A DNA stretch of 21,976 nucleotides from Prevotella sp. (GTDB lineage Bacteria; Bacteroidota; Bacteroidia; Bacteroidales; Bacteroidaceae): contig JAEEZP010000291.1 of the NCBI GenBank assembly GCA_016291915.1, forward strand, positions 1 to 21,976, given 5' to 3'. How positions within the stretch are numbered: position 1 is the stretch's first letter; the number at the start of each line of letters is the position of its first letter. Position numbers and translations under genes: made by a program. This document shows, one piece after another, positions 1 to 7,127 of the stretch. The notes beneath the pieces were generated by a model. That model had not been told where the DNA came from, did not search any database, and saw only the letters and a list, made by a program, of their open reading frames with translations.

Positions 1-9
1 ATACACGAT

Positions 10-1221
10 ATGTGTTATATCTGGGCAAAAGAGATCAAATCTGTTGTTCAGGACGAGGGTGTGTTGATCTTCTTCATCATTGTACCCATCCTTTACCCGT
101 TGATATATTCATGGGCATATAATAACGAAGTGGCTAGGGAAGTGCCTACAGCCGTTGTTGACAACAGCCACAGCTCCCTGAGCCGCACTTTCATCCGTCA
201 TTTCGATGCATCTCCTAATACCAAGGTGGCTTATCGCTGTAACGACCTGCAGGAGGCACGTGACTTGGTGGAGAAACAGATCGTTCATGGCATTCTTTAT
301 TTCCCAGAGGATTTTGGTACCCGTCTTAACAGGATGGAGCAAGCCACGGTAAGCGTGTACTGTGACATGGCATTGATGCTCAATTACAAGGCTATCTTCC
401 AGACAGCTACAGCCGTCCAGGGAGAGATGAACAAAAACATCCAGATCAGTCTGTCCGGCAACTATACCGACAGGGAGGAACAGATCAGCACCCAGCCCTT
501 AGCATTCGAGGAAGTACCGCTTTTCAATAGTACGGGAGGTTATGGTAATTTCATTATTCCAGGTGTATTGATCCTCATTCTACAACAGACACTCTTGCTG
601 GGTATCGGACTGGCTGCAGGTACGGCTCGTGAAAACAACCGTTACAAGGATCTTGTACCTATCAGCAAACACTACAACGGACTGTTCCGTATTGTTTTCG
701 GTAAAGCACTCTGTTATTTTATGATCTACATGGTCATCAGTGCTTACGTCATCCTTATCATCCCACGACTGTTCCATTACACCGCTCTGGCAAGGGGCAA
801 TGATCTTATCGGACTGATGGTACCTTTCTTATTGGCATGTATCTTTTTCGGAATGTTTGTCTCCTGTATTGTCAGGTATCGTGAGAATGTTATCCTGCTT
901 GTCGTTTTCACTTCTATACCCTTGCTCTTCATGTCGGGAGCATCGTGGCCACAGAGCAACATCCCTGGAGTATGGCAAGGGATCTCATGGCTTTTCCCCT
1001 CTACCTGGGCCGTCAGAGGGTTTATCCGTTTGAACTCCATGGGAGCGACACTGCATGAGATGCAGTTTGAGTATCAGATGTTGTGGCTTCAGGTGATTGT
1101 CTATTTCTTAGCTGCCTGCTTAGTTTACCGTTATCAAATTATACATACCCGTAAGCGCGCAATAGAAAAGCTCAACTACATGCAGGAAAGAGCCCAGAAA
1201 GCGAAAAGTAACAAACAATAA
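10..1221 (+). CDS. ABC-2 type transporter permease (YhhJ-like)
   Basis: Membrane subunit of an ABC exporter that moves a substrate out across the inner membrane; the substrate cannot be told from sequence. The N-terminal cytoplasmic segment (WAKEIKSVVQDEG) is followed by a first membrane helix (about residues 18-35), a long extracytoplasmic domain (about 36-175), then five hydrophobic helices between about 180 and 385 and a basic C-terminal tail. This is the layout of the ABC2_membrane_3 family. The GASWP motif near residue 310 is typical of the family. The frame stays open to the window's left edge, so the true start could lie slightly upstream, but the N-terminus looks near complete. Such permeases usually follow a second permease and an HlyD-like adaptor, which would lie outside the window to the left. 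It converges on mrp. Confidence 0.85.
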   Translation: MCYIWAKEIKSVVQDEGVLIFFIIVPILYPLIYSWAYNNEVAREVPTAVVDNSHSSLSRTFIRHFDASPNTKVAYRCNDLQEARDLVEKQIVHGILYFPEDFGTRLNRMEQATVSVYCDMALMLNYKAIFQTATAVQGEMNKNIQISLSGNYTDREEQISTQPLAFEEVPLFNSTGGYGNFIIPGVLILILQQTLLLGIGLAAGTARENNRYKDLVPISKHYNGLFRIVFGKALCYFMIYMVISAYVILIIPRLFHYTALARGNDLIGLMVPFLLACIFFGMFVSCIVRYRENVILLVVFTSIPLLFMSGASWPQSNIPGVWQGISWLFPSTWAVRGFIRLNSMGATLHEMQFEYQMLWLQVIVYFLAACLVYRYQIIHTRKRAIEKLNYMQERAQKAKSNKQ

Positions 1222-1261
1222 CCAATAGCCAATAACTGATGTGGTTATCGGCTATTGGTTA
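1219..1261. terminator. Bidirectional hairpin between converging permease and mrp genes
   Basis: The arms 1219-1236 and 1244-1261 pair in 17 of 18 positions (one A/C mismatch) around a 7-nt loop. The TAA stop of the permease (1219-1221) and the TAA stop of mrp (1259-1261, minus strand) pair with each other at the base of the stem. Neither side has a strong T-tract, so termination by this hairpin is inferred from position and stability. It may instead mainly protect mRNA 3' ends. Confidence 0.65.
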
Positions 1262-2359
1262 CTGTTTCACCTCAACGATTTTTGTCGCAGCCCTCTCCTT
1301 ATTTCTACGATTGGTAACCGTTACCACTGATTGTGCCAGGTTAATAAAAGCTATACCGGTCATCGTATCAGAGGTGAGGGCAACGGGTGTACCCTTATCC
1401 CCACTATCACAGATACCCTGTACGATAGGTATCTGAGCCAACAGGGGCACATGGAGTTCTTCTGCCAGTTTTTTACAACCCTCTTTACCAAAGATAAAAT
1501 ATCTTTTTTCCGGCAGTTCCGCGGGGGTGAACCACGCCATATTCTCCACCAGTCCCAAGATAGGCACATTGACTTTCTCGTTACGATACATGTCAACACC
1601 TTTTCGGGCATCTGCAAGCGCTACTTGCTGGGGCGTGGAGACAATCACCGCACCGGTGATGGCCAACGACTGTAATAAAGTAAGATGAATATCCGATGTA
1701 CCTGGAGGGGTGTCAAGGATGAAATAGTCGAGTTCACCCCAGTCTGCATCTGCAATGAGTTGTTTAAGCGCATTCGATGCCATACCGCCTCGCCATAATG
1801 TTGCTGTGTCTGGATTGACGAAAAAACCGATACTCAACAGTTTAATACCATATTTTTCTATGGGAGCTATCAAGTCACGATCATCCACACGTACGGCATA
1901 CGGACGTTCATCCTCCACGTCAAACATCTTCGGAACACTTGGACCGAAGATATCTGCATCCAGCAGACCCACCTTATATCCTAATCGTGCCAGAGCAATG
2001 GCTAAGTTAGCTGCCACGGTACTCTTCCCTACTCCACCCTTACCGGAGCTGACAGCGATGATATTTTTCACCTGAGGCAGATATTGTCCTGCCTGCGGAC
2101 GTGCTTTCGACTTAAACTCTGTGACAATTTCCACTTCTACGTCCTTTGAGACATGGTAATGGATGGCTGCCTCAGCAGCCTTGACAGTGGATTTCAGAAA
2201 AGGGTCGGTATCTCTTGGAAACTCCAGTATCACCTTTACCTTCATGCCGTTGATACTGGGTGTATCAGCCACCATTCCACTCTCTACGATATTTTTCTTT
2301 GTGCCCGGATACATGACGGTAGCCAAAGCATCCATAATCAGTTTGGGATATAAAGTCAT
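1259..2359 (-). CDS. mrp: Mrp/NBP35 (ApbC) family P-loop ATPase, iron-sulfur cluster carrier
   Basis: Cytoplasmic ATPase of the Mrp/ApbC family, which binds and transfers iron-sulfur clusters to apoproteins. An N-terminal MIP18/DUF59 domain (about residues 1-85) precedes a deviant Walker A motif (GKGGVGKST, about 106-114), a switch region (LLDADIFGPSVPKM) and Walker B (ILDTPPGTSD). The 366-residue length is usual for the two-domain form. The classical CxxC pair that holds the bridging cluster in ApbC proteins is not seen where expected: the segment after VENMAWF reads TPAELPEKRYFIFG. I recall this as a Bacteroidota variant. A -33/-7 promoter lies just upstream. In many Bacteroidota trmB sits directly beside this gene; here a metal-receptor cassette lies between them. 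Confidence 0.93.
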   Translation of the reverse strand: MTLYPKLIMDALATVMYPGTKKNIVESGMVADTPSINGMKVKVILEFPRDTDPFLKSTVKAAEAAIHYHVSKDVEVEIVTEFKSKARPQAGQYLPQVKNIIAVSSGKGGVGKSTVAANLAIALARLGYKVGLLDADIFGPSVPKMFDVEDERPYAVRVDDRDLIAPIEKYGIKLLSIGFFVNPDTATLWRGGMASNALKQLIADADWGELDYFILDTPPGTSDIHLTLLQSLAITGAVIVSTPQQVALADARKGVDMYRNEKVNVPILGLVENMAWFTPAELPEKRYFIFGKEGCKKLAEELHVPLLAQIPIVQGICDSGDKGTPVALTSDTMTGIAFINLAQSVVTVTNRRNKERAATKIVEVKQ

Positions 2360-2378
2360 AACAAATCTAAATTTAATG

Positions 2379-2410
2379 CAAAAGTAAACAATAAAAGTCT
2401 AATGAACAAA
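2379..2410 (-). promoter_or_regulatory. Bacteroidota-type promoter of mrp
   Basis: On the minus strand a -33 TTTG (2410-2407) and a -7 TACTTTTG (2386-2379) are separated by 20 nt, matching the TTTG-N19..21-TAnnTTTG consensus. The predicted transcript start is about 15 nt before the mrp ATG. Confidence 0.75.
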
Positions 2411-2430
2411 TATGAAAGGAAGAATTATTA

Positions 2431-2438
2431 TATATTTG
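2431..2438 (+). promoter_or_regulatory. -7 box directly in front of the His/Cys-rich gene
   Basis: TATATTTG fits TAnnTTTG exactly and ends five bases before the ATG at 2444. Transcription normally begins about 5-7 nt after this box, so the mRNA would start at or next to the ATG, giving a leaderless or nearly leaderless message. No clear TTTG -33 box is present at the usual distance. Confidence 0.6.
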
Positions 2439-2443
2439 CATCC

Positions 2444-2785
2444 ATGAATCCGACAAAGAAGAGACATATCGCCTCATGGGTGTTATTGGCAGTGTTTGTG
2501 CCAATGCTTCTCTTCTCGTCGCTTCACATCCACGAAACAGCAGCAGAAGAGATCAGTTGTACCGATTGTGTACACCATGTTTGTCACGGTCATTTGGCAC
2601 AACAATCTGTTCACCTTCACGATTGTGTGTTGTGCCAATTCCTCACACTGACCTTCTTAGCTGCCATTATCCAAATCTTCTGTTATTATCAACCGAGAAA
2701 CCGTAAGATTAGGTTACAGCGATGTCTGGCGATACGTGTGACATCACGTAACCTGATCATACCCCGTGCTCCACCCTATGTCTGA
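2444..2785 (+). CDS. Small His/Cys-rich membrane protein, probable metal-handling partner of the TonB receptor
   Basis: A 113-residue protein that I place only loosely near the DUF2946-like small His/Cys proteins found beside metal receptors. It has a basic start, a hydrophobic helix (about residues 9-25), then an extracytoplasmic stretch dense in possible metal ligands: HIHE, CTDCVHHVCHGH and HLHDCVLC. A second hydrophobic helix (about 67-83) and a basic tail follow. An earlier in-frame ATG at 2402 exists, but it would put a charged extension before the membrane helix and would lie upstream of the -7 box, so 2444 is preferred. The TonB receptor follows 84 nt later on the same strand with no promoter seen between, suggesting one operon. 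A role in periplasmic metal binding or delivery is inferred. Confidence 0.7.
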   Translation: MNPTKKRHIASWVLLAVFVPMLLFSSLHIHETAAEEISCTDCVHHVCHGHLAQQSVHLHDCVLCQFLTLTFLAAIIQIFCYYQPRNRKIRLQRCLAIRVTSRNLIIPRAPPYV

Positions 2786-2808
2786 GATTATCACTATTTT
2801 ATATTAAT

Positions 2809-2834
2809 GCAACCACATACTAAATGTGCGTTGC
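2809..2834 (+). other. Intercistronic hairpin before the TonB receptor
   Basis: GCAAC-CACAT pairs with ATGTG-C-GTTGC, ten base pairs with one bulged C and a 5-nt loop. It lies in the 84-nt gap between the His/Cys-rich gene and the receptor. No T-tract follows, so it is more likely an RNA-stability or attenuation element than a terminator. Confidence 0.4.
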
Positions 2835-2869
2835 CTTTATCGTTATAATTAATTATCAGACACAGAATC

Positions 2870-4888
2870 ATGAAGAAATATATATTTATTGTCTTTATGG
2901 CGCTTGCTATGCACGTAAAGGCACAGGTGAACAACGACAGTTGTGTTCACCTTCATGAGATTGTTGTTACCGGACTGACCGGTGGCAGTCATATCAACCA
3001 TATACCATCGCCTGTCAGCGTCATTTCTGCCAACGAACTGCAGCGTCTCGCCTCCACGAATATCATCGATGCCATCAGTAAACATCCGGGTATCTCACAG
3101 ATTACAACCGGCGGCGGCATCTCAAAACCAGTTATCCGCGGATTAGGATATAATAGAATACTCATCGTCAATGACGGCATCCGACAGGAGGGACAGCAAT
3201 GGGGTGACGAACATGGTCTGGAGGTGGATGGCGATGCCGTCCATTCCGTAGAAGTGATCAAAGGGCCTGCATCCCTTATGTATGGCTCCGATGCCATGGC
3301 AGGTGTCATCATCCTGCACGATGCTCCCATCGCTCCAATAAATACGGTAAGGGGAAACCTCTCCGGCGGGTATCAGACAAATGGCAACCTTTGGCAATAT
3401 TCTGCTAATATGGCAGGTAACCAGCACGGCTTCGTGTGGGACTGGCGGTGGAGTCAGAAACATACTGATGCCTATAAGAATCCCCGAAACGGCACTGTTG
3501 ACAACTCACAATTTGCCGAGCAGGCCCTCAACGGTATGCTGGGTTTCAACAAAGAATGGGGATACAGTCATCTCAAGCTGGGTTACTACCATCTCAAACC
3601 CGGCATCGTAGAAGCTGAGGATGATGAGGAATATACTGATGAAGAACTGGAGACTCCCTTCCAACAGATCCGTCATTACAGGGCCGTGCTCGACCAGATG
3701 TTCCGTATCGGTGACGGACAACTAAAGACGCTCTTCGGCTATCAGCAGAACCGCCGTCAAGAATACGAAGAACCTTCTGAGTGCGGTCTCGACTTCCATT
3801 TACATACCGTCAACTACGATATAAGGTATGTCACACCAGAATGGAGCGGTTGGATAGGTAACATCGGTGTGAACGGCATGTGGCAACAGTCACGTAACTT
3901 AGGTAGCGAATACCTCATTCCTGCCTACCACCTCTTTGATGTCGGGCTCTTCACCACCTTCAGTAAAGATTTCCATGAGCGACTGCATATCAACGGAGGA
4001 ATACGTGTTGACAACCGCCGATTACACAGTCATGAGCTGTACGACGATGGCGTACTGCGCTTCGAAGCTTTCAGCCGTTCTTTTACAGGTTTCTCCATGA
4101 GTACGGGAATTATCTATAATATCACCCCCACTCTCGATATCCGTGCCAATATCGCCCGTGGTTTCCGTGCTCCTAATCTCAGTGAACTCGGCAGTAACGG
4201 AGAGCATGAGGGGACGCTACGCTATGAGATAGGCAACAAAGATCTAAAGGCAGAGGGATCCTGGCAGTTCGACCTCGGTTTCGACTACTCCTCAGAACCA
4301 TTCTCCGCCAAGCTTGCACTTTTTGCAAACCGCATCAGCCATTTCATCTTTTTGGAAAAGACAGGGCAGGTTATCAATGATCATGATGCATTCTCCTATC
4401 GGCAACACGATGCCCGACTTTTAGGATTTGAAGCCACCGTAATAGTTCACCCTGTACAATTCCTGCATTATGAGAACTCCTTCTCATATGTGGACGCACA
4501 ACAACTCCATGCCACGGGGGATAATCGATACCTACCATTTACACCTGCACCCCGTTGGTTGTCCACACTGCATTATGACATCCTAAATCACGGGAGGATC
4601 TTCCGTAATATGTTCGCAGAGGTAGAAATGGACTGCAACCTTCGACAGTGTCATGTATGCACGGCTTATCACACTGAGACAGAAACACCCTCATACACGT
4701 TGTGGAACATTTCAGCAGGAGCTGATATCCAGAGTAAGAAAGGAAAATTGCTGAACGTCAACATTACTGCACAGAACCTCTTCAACCGTGCCTATGTAAA
4801 TCATCTCAACCGACTGAAAGAAGGAGGAATCTATAATATGGGCAAAAATATCGTGATGAAAATATCCCTGCCATTCAATTTTCTCTAA
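2870..4888 (+). CDS. TonB-dependent outer membrane receptor, ZnuD-like (predicted zinc or copper uptake)
   Basis: Outer membrane receptor that imports a ligand using TonB energy. A signal peptide (residues 1-19, ending HVKAQ) is followed by a TonB-box-like HEIVVTG, a plug domain (about 30-150, with VIRGLGYNRILIVNDGIR and EVIKGPASLMYGSDAMAG) and a 22-strand-type barrel to the C-terminus (ISLPFNFL). The plug segment around QWGDEHGLEVDGDAV resembles the zinc receptor ZnuD and its relatives. Candidate metal-binding loops include an acidic stretch (EAEDDEEYTDEELE) and a Cys/His cluster near residue 590 (DCNLRQCHVC, then HTETE). There is no N-terminal carboxypeptidase-like domain and no SusD partner, which argues against glycan uptake. 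The upstream small His/Cys protein supports a metal ligand. Which metal is unknown. Confidence 0.88.
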   Translation: MKKYIFIVFMALAMHVKAQVNNDSCVHLHEIVVTGLTGGSHINHIPSPVSVISANELQRLASTNIIDAISKHPGISQITTGGGISKPVIRGLGYNRILIVNDGIRQEGQQWGDEHGLEVDGDAVHSVEVIKGPASLMYGSDAMAGVIILHDAPIAPINTVRGNLSGGYQTNGNLWQYSANMAGNQHGFVWDWRWSQKHTDAYKNPRNGTVDNSQFAEQALNGMLGFNKEWGYSHLKLGYYHLKPGIVEAEDDEEYTDEELETPFQQIRHYRAVLDQMFRIGDGQLKTLFGYQQNRRQEYEEPSECGLDFHLHTVNYDIRYVTPEWSGWIGNIGVNGMWQQSRNLGSEYLIPAYHLFDVGLFTTFSKDFHERLHINGGIRVDNRRLHSHELYDDGVLRFEAFSRSFTGFSMSTGIIYNITPTLDIRANIARGFRAPNLSELGSNGEHEGTLRYEIGNKDLKAEGSWQFDLGFDYSSEPFSAKLALFANRISHFIFLEKTGQVINDHDAFSYRQHDARLLGFEATVIVHPVQFLHYENSFSYVDAQQLHATGDNRYLPFTPAPRWLSTLHYDILNHGRIFRNMFAEVEMDCNLRQCHVCTAYHTETETPSYTLWNISAGADIQSKKGKLLNVNITAQNLFNRAYVNHLNRLKEGGIYNMGKNIVMKISLPFNFL

Positions 4889-4942
4889 ATCACGTTAATA
4901 TGATTAGTGACCCAAGAAGGGAGCTACGATATAATAAAAGGA

Positions 4943-4974
4943 GTGGGAGCATCACACATGTGTGTCGCTCCCAC
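4943..4974. terminator. Bidirectional intrinsic terminator between TonB receptor and trmB
   Basis: GTGGGAGC (4943-4950) pairs with GCTCCCAC (4967-4974), enclosing two mismatches and a perfect CACACATGTGTG palindrome. A T-rich run follows on the plus strand (TTCTTTTAT), and on the minus strand the exit is TCCTTTTATTAT. The trmB stop codon lies inside the hairpin, so the last residues of TrmB are encoded by the terminator. Confidence 0.85.
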
Positions 4975-5746
4975 TTCTTTTATCTCTCCGATAGCTACGA
5001 TACTCATCGAGGGGAATTTCGATATCCGGCTCTTTCAGTTCACCTTCACGAGGCAGCAGGAACTTCTGGTAACGGATATTCAATCCGCGGTCCATCCACA
5101 TTTTCTCATAGTATGTCTGGATGGTCAGAATCTCTTTAGGTAAAGCCGTCTCACTACCGGTAGCTGTAGTTTCTTCATTCAACACTCCATAGAGATCCTC
5201 TGTACGGAAAAGTAAAGGCAGATGATTCATATCCACCATATAAGAGGTATAGGTAAAGAGGAAGTTAGAGTCGGTCTTCAGATGGATGATACCACCATCC
5301 TTTAGAAAATGCCGGTATCTGTTCATGAAATACGTGGAAGTGAGTCGTTTACGAGGATTCTTCATCTGTGGATCACTGAAAGTGAGCCATATCTCCTTTA
5401 CCTCATCGACACCGAAGAAACGGTCGATAATCTCTATATTTGTTCGGAGAAATGCCACATTGGATAAACCCTCTTGTAAAGCCTGTGTTGCACCTGTCCA
5501 CATTCTGGCGCCCTTGATATCCACCCCGATGAAGTTCATCTGTGGATACAGTTTCGCTAGTTCCACCGTATATTCCCCTTTGCCGCATCCCAGTTCAAGG
5601 ATGATCGGATTCTCATTATGGAAATACTGCTCATTCCAATGCCCCTTCATTTCAAAGGGGATATCTGCCATTACCCCATAAGGATACTGAAACACATTCT
5701 TATAACGCTCCATATCGGCGAACTTCGCCAACTTACCTTTTCCCAT
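4952..5746 (-). CDS. trmB: tRNA (guanine46-N7)-methyltransferase TrmB
   Basis: Cytoplasmic SAM-dependent enzyme that forms m7G at position 46 in the variable loop of tRNAs. The SAM-binding motif ILELGCGKGEYTVELA spans about residues 49-64, followed by GVDIKGARMW, and the family signature region appears as TFSDPQMKNPRKRL. The Bacteroidota-type N-terminus MGKGKLAKFADME fixes the start. At 264 residues it is somewhat long, and its last part (RDKRSGSDTHV) is read from the terminator hairpin, which suggests a recently acquired or neutral C-terminal extension. It lies 73 nt after ilvE, with an ilvE terminator between, so it may have its own weak promoter or depend on read-through. Confidence 0.95.
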   Translation of the reverse strand: MGKGKLAKFADMERYKNVFQYPYGVMADIPFEMKGHWNEQYFHNENPIILELGCGKGEYTVELAKLYPQMNFIGVDIKGARMWTGATQALQEGLSNVAFLRTNIEIIDRFFGVDEVKEIWLTFSDPQMKNPRKRLTSTYFMNRYRHFLKDGGIIHLKTDSNFLFTYTSYMVDMNHLPLLFRTEDLYGVLNEETTATGSETALPKEILTIQTYYEKMWMDRGLNIRYQKFLLPREGELKEPDIEIPLDEYRSYRRDKRSGSDTHV

Positions 5747-5753
5747 TGTATAT

Positions 5754-5793
5754 AATTAAAAAGGAAGGACAGGGCCGCCGTGCAGACCTGTCC
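5754..5793 (-). terminator. Terminator or attenuator between ilvE and trmB
   Basis: On the minus strand GGACAGG (5793-5787) pairs with CCTGTCC (5773-5767) around a 13-nt GC-rich loop. It is followed by TTCCTTTTTAATT, a usable U-tract. It would end ilvE transcripts or reduce read-through into trmB. Confidence 0.6.
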
Positions 5794-5819
5794 CCACAAT
5801 TATTGATTATATTTTTTCA

Positions 5820-6842
5820 CTACTCTATTACCACCGTTGTCCATCCGTGGATATCCTCTTCGATACCATACTGGATGTTACGCAGATGCTTGTAGAGTTT
5901 CTCAGAAATAGGACCGGGCTTACCATCCTTGCTGATGACATAACTCTTGCCAGTCTCTATATCGTCGATACGTGAGATCGGAGAGATCACAGCTGCTGTA
6001 CCACAAGCGCCTGCCTCCTCGAAGGTCTCCAATTCTTCTTCAGGTATCGGACGACGCTCTACCTTCATACCCATATCCTCTGCCACCTGCATCAGACTCT
6101 TGTTAGTGATACTTGGCAAGATGGATGTAGACAACGGAGTAACATAGGTATTATCTTTGATACCGAAGAAATTGGCAGCACCACACTCATCGATGTATTT
6201 CTTCTCCTTAGCATCCAGATAGAACTCACAGGCATAACCCAGATCATGAGCCTTCTTGTTTGCCAACAGAGAAGCAGCATAGTTTCCTCCCACTTTGTAG
6301 ATACCGGTTCCAAGAGGCGCAGAACGGTCGTGATCACGGATGATCACATAAGGATTCGTAGCGAAACCACCCTTGAAATAAGGTCCTACAGGAGTAACGA
6401 AAATCAAGAACATGTACTCTTTGGCAGGATGAACACCCACCTGTGCACTGGTACCGATAAGCAACGGACGGATGTACAGAGAAGCACCGCTCTCATAAGT
6501 AGGGATCCATTCCTGGTTCAGACGTACCACCTTTTTCACCATTTCACAAAATAATTCTGTGGAAACCTCTGGCATCAGGATACCACGGCATGTGGACTGC
6601 AAGCGCGCTGCATTCTCCTCCATACGGAAAACACGTACTTTTCCGTCGGGGCAACGGAAGGCTTTCAATCCCTCGAAAGCTTCCTGACCATAGTGAAGAC
6701 TTGTGGCAGCCATGTGGAGCTTCAGATATTCGTCGGAACAAACCTCTATCTCTCCCCATTTTCCGTCACGATAATAGCAACGTACATTGTAGTCAGTTGG
6801 CATGTATCCAAATGACAAATTTGCCCAATCTAAGTTTTTCAT
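5820..6842 (-). CDS. ilvE: Branched-chain amino acid aminotransferase
   Basis: PLP enzyme of fold type IV that interconverts leucine, isoleucine and valine with their 2-oxo acids, using glutamate/2-oxoglutarate, in the cytoplasm. The 340-residue length fits the longer (BCAT II) class. Visible motifs are HYGQEAFEGLKAFR (about 50-63), RPLLIGT (about 125-131), the PLP-binding lysine in GTGIYKVGGNYAAS (Lys183) and the cofactor-contact segment YIDECGAANFFG (about 217-228). The start is supported by MKNLDWANLSFGYMPTDYN, typical of Bacteroidota homologues. No other ilv or leu genes lie nearby, so it is a stand-alone gene. Its promoter lies inside a tandemly duplicated element. Confidence 0.96.
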   Translation of the reverse strand: MKNLDWANLSFGYMPTDYNVRCYYRDGKWGEIEVCSDEYLKLHMAATSLHYGQEAFEGLKAFRCPDGKVRVFRMEENAARLQSTCRGILMPEVSTELFCEMVKKVVRLNQEWIPTYESGASLYIRPLLIGTSAQVGVHPAKEYMFLIFVTPVGPYFKGGFATNPYVIIRDHDRSAPLGTGIYKVGGNYAASLLANKKAHDLGYACEFYLDAKEKKYIDECGAANFFGIKDNTYVTPLSTSILPSITNKSLMQVAEDMGMKVERRPIPEEELETFEEAGACGTAAVISPISRIDDIETGKSYVISKDGKPGPISEKLYKHLRNIQYGIEEDIHGWTTVVIE

Positions 6843-6869
6843 CTCTAATAAGAATTAAGTATTACGTTG

Positions 6870-6900
6870 CAAAGATAGTGAAAACCGAGAGCAAAACAAA
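6870..6900 (-). promoter_or_regulatory. ilvE promoter, embedded in the first repeat copy
   Basis: On the minus strand a -33 TTTG (6900-6897) and a -7 TATCTTTG (6877-6870) are separated by 19 nt, an excellent match to the Bacteroidota consensus. All of it except the final G of the -7 box is part of the duplicated 72-bp unit. In the second copy the equivalent box reads TATCTTTA. Confidence 0.8.
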
Positions 6901-7015
6901 ATAATTTATATTTTTTTTGCCAAGGTGCATCCTATCTTATTTAAAGATAGTGAAAACCGAGAGCAAAACAAAATAATTATTTATTTTTTTTGCCGAGGTG
7001 CATCCTATCTTATTT
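6871..7015. repeat. Two tandem copies of a 72/73-bp palindromic, promoter-bearing element
   Basis: Copy 1 is 6871-6942 (72 bp) and copy 2 is 6943-7015 (73 bp). They are identical except for a 1-nt length change and a local shift in the A/T-rich centre and one A/G change (GCCAAGG versus GCCGAGG). Each copy starts AAAGATAG and ends CTATCTTATTT, so its ends are inverted repeats of AAGATAG. The inner parts, ACC-GAGAGCAAAA and (reverse strand) CACCTTGGCAAAA, are also roughly symmetrical. From memory, related sequences recur near genes in Prevotella and Bacteroides genomes; this was not checked. The copies fill most of the 285-bp gap between ilvE and the next gene. Confidence 0.85.
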
Positions 7016-7053
7016 ATAAATAACATAAAAAGGACAATTACAAAAAAAATGAT

Positions 7054-7061
7054 TATTTTTG
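7054..7061 (+). promoter_or_regulatory. -7 box for the DUF6249/PspC/sigma operon
   Basis: TATTTTTG fits TAnnTTTG and is followed by GCAACC, as at other promoters in this window. It leaves a leader of about 60 nt before the ATG at 7128. No clear -33 box is seen. Confidence 0.55.
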
Positions 7062-7127
7062 CAACCACTTGCAACTTTCTTATGATCGTTTACGTCAAAC
7101 ATACAAACGAACAAAAAATATTGAGAT

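Noticed and set aside
4900..5143. Two plus-strand small frames downstream of the TonB receptor
   Set aside because: They read through the terminator hairpin and then antisense to trmB; their similarity to the TrmB tail is explained by the palindrome.
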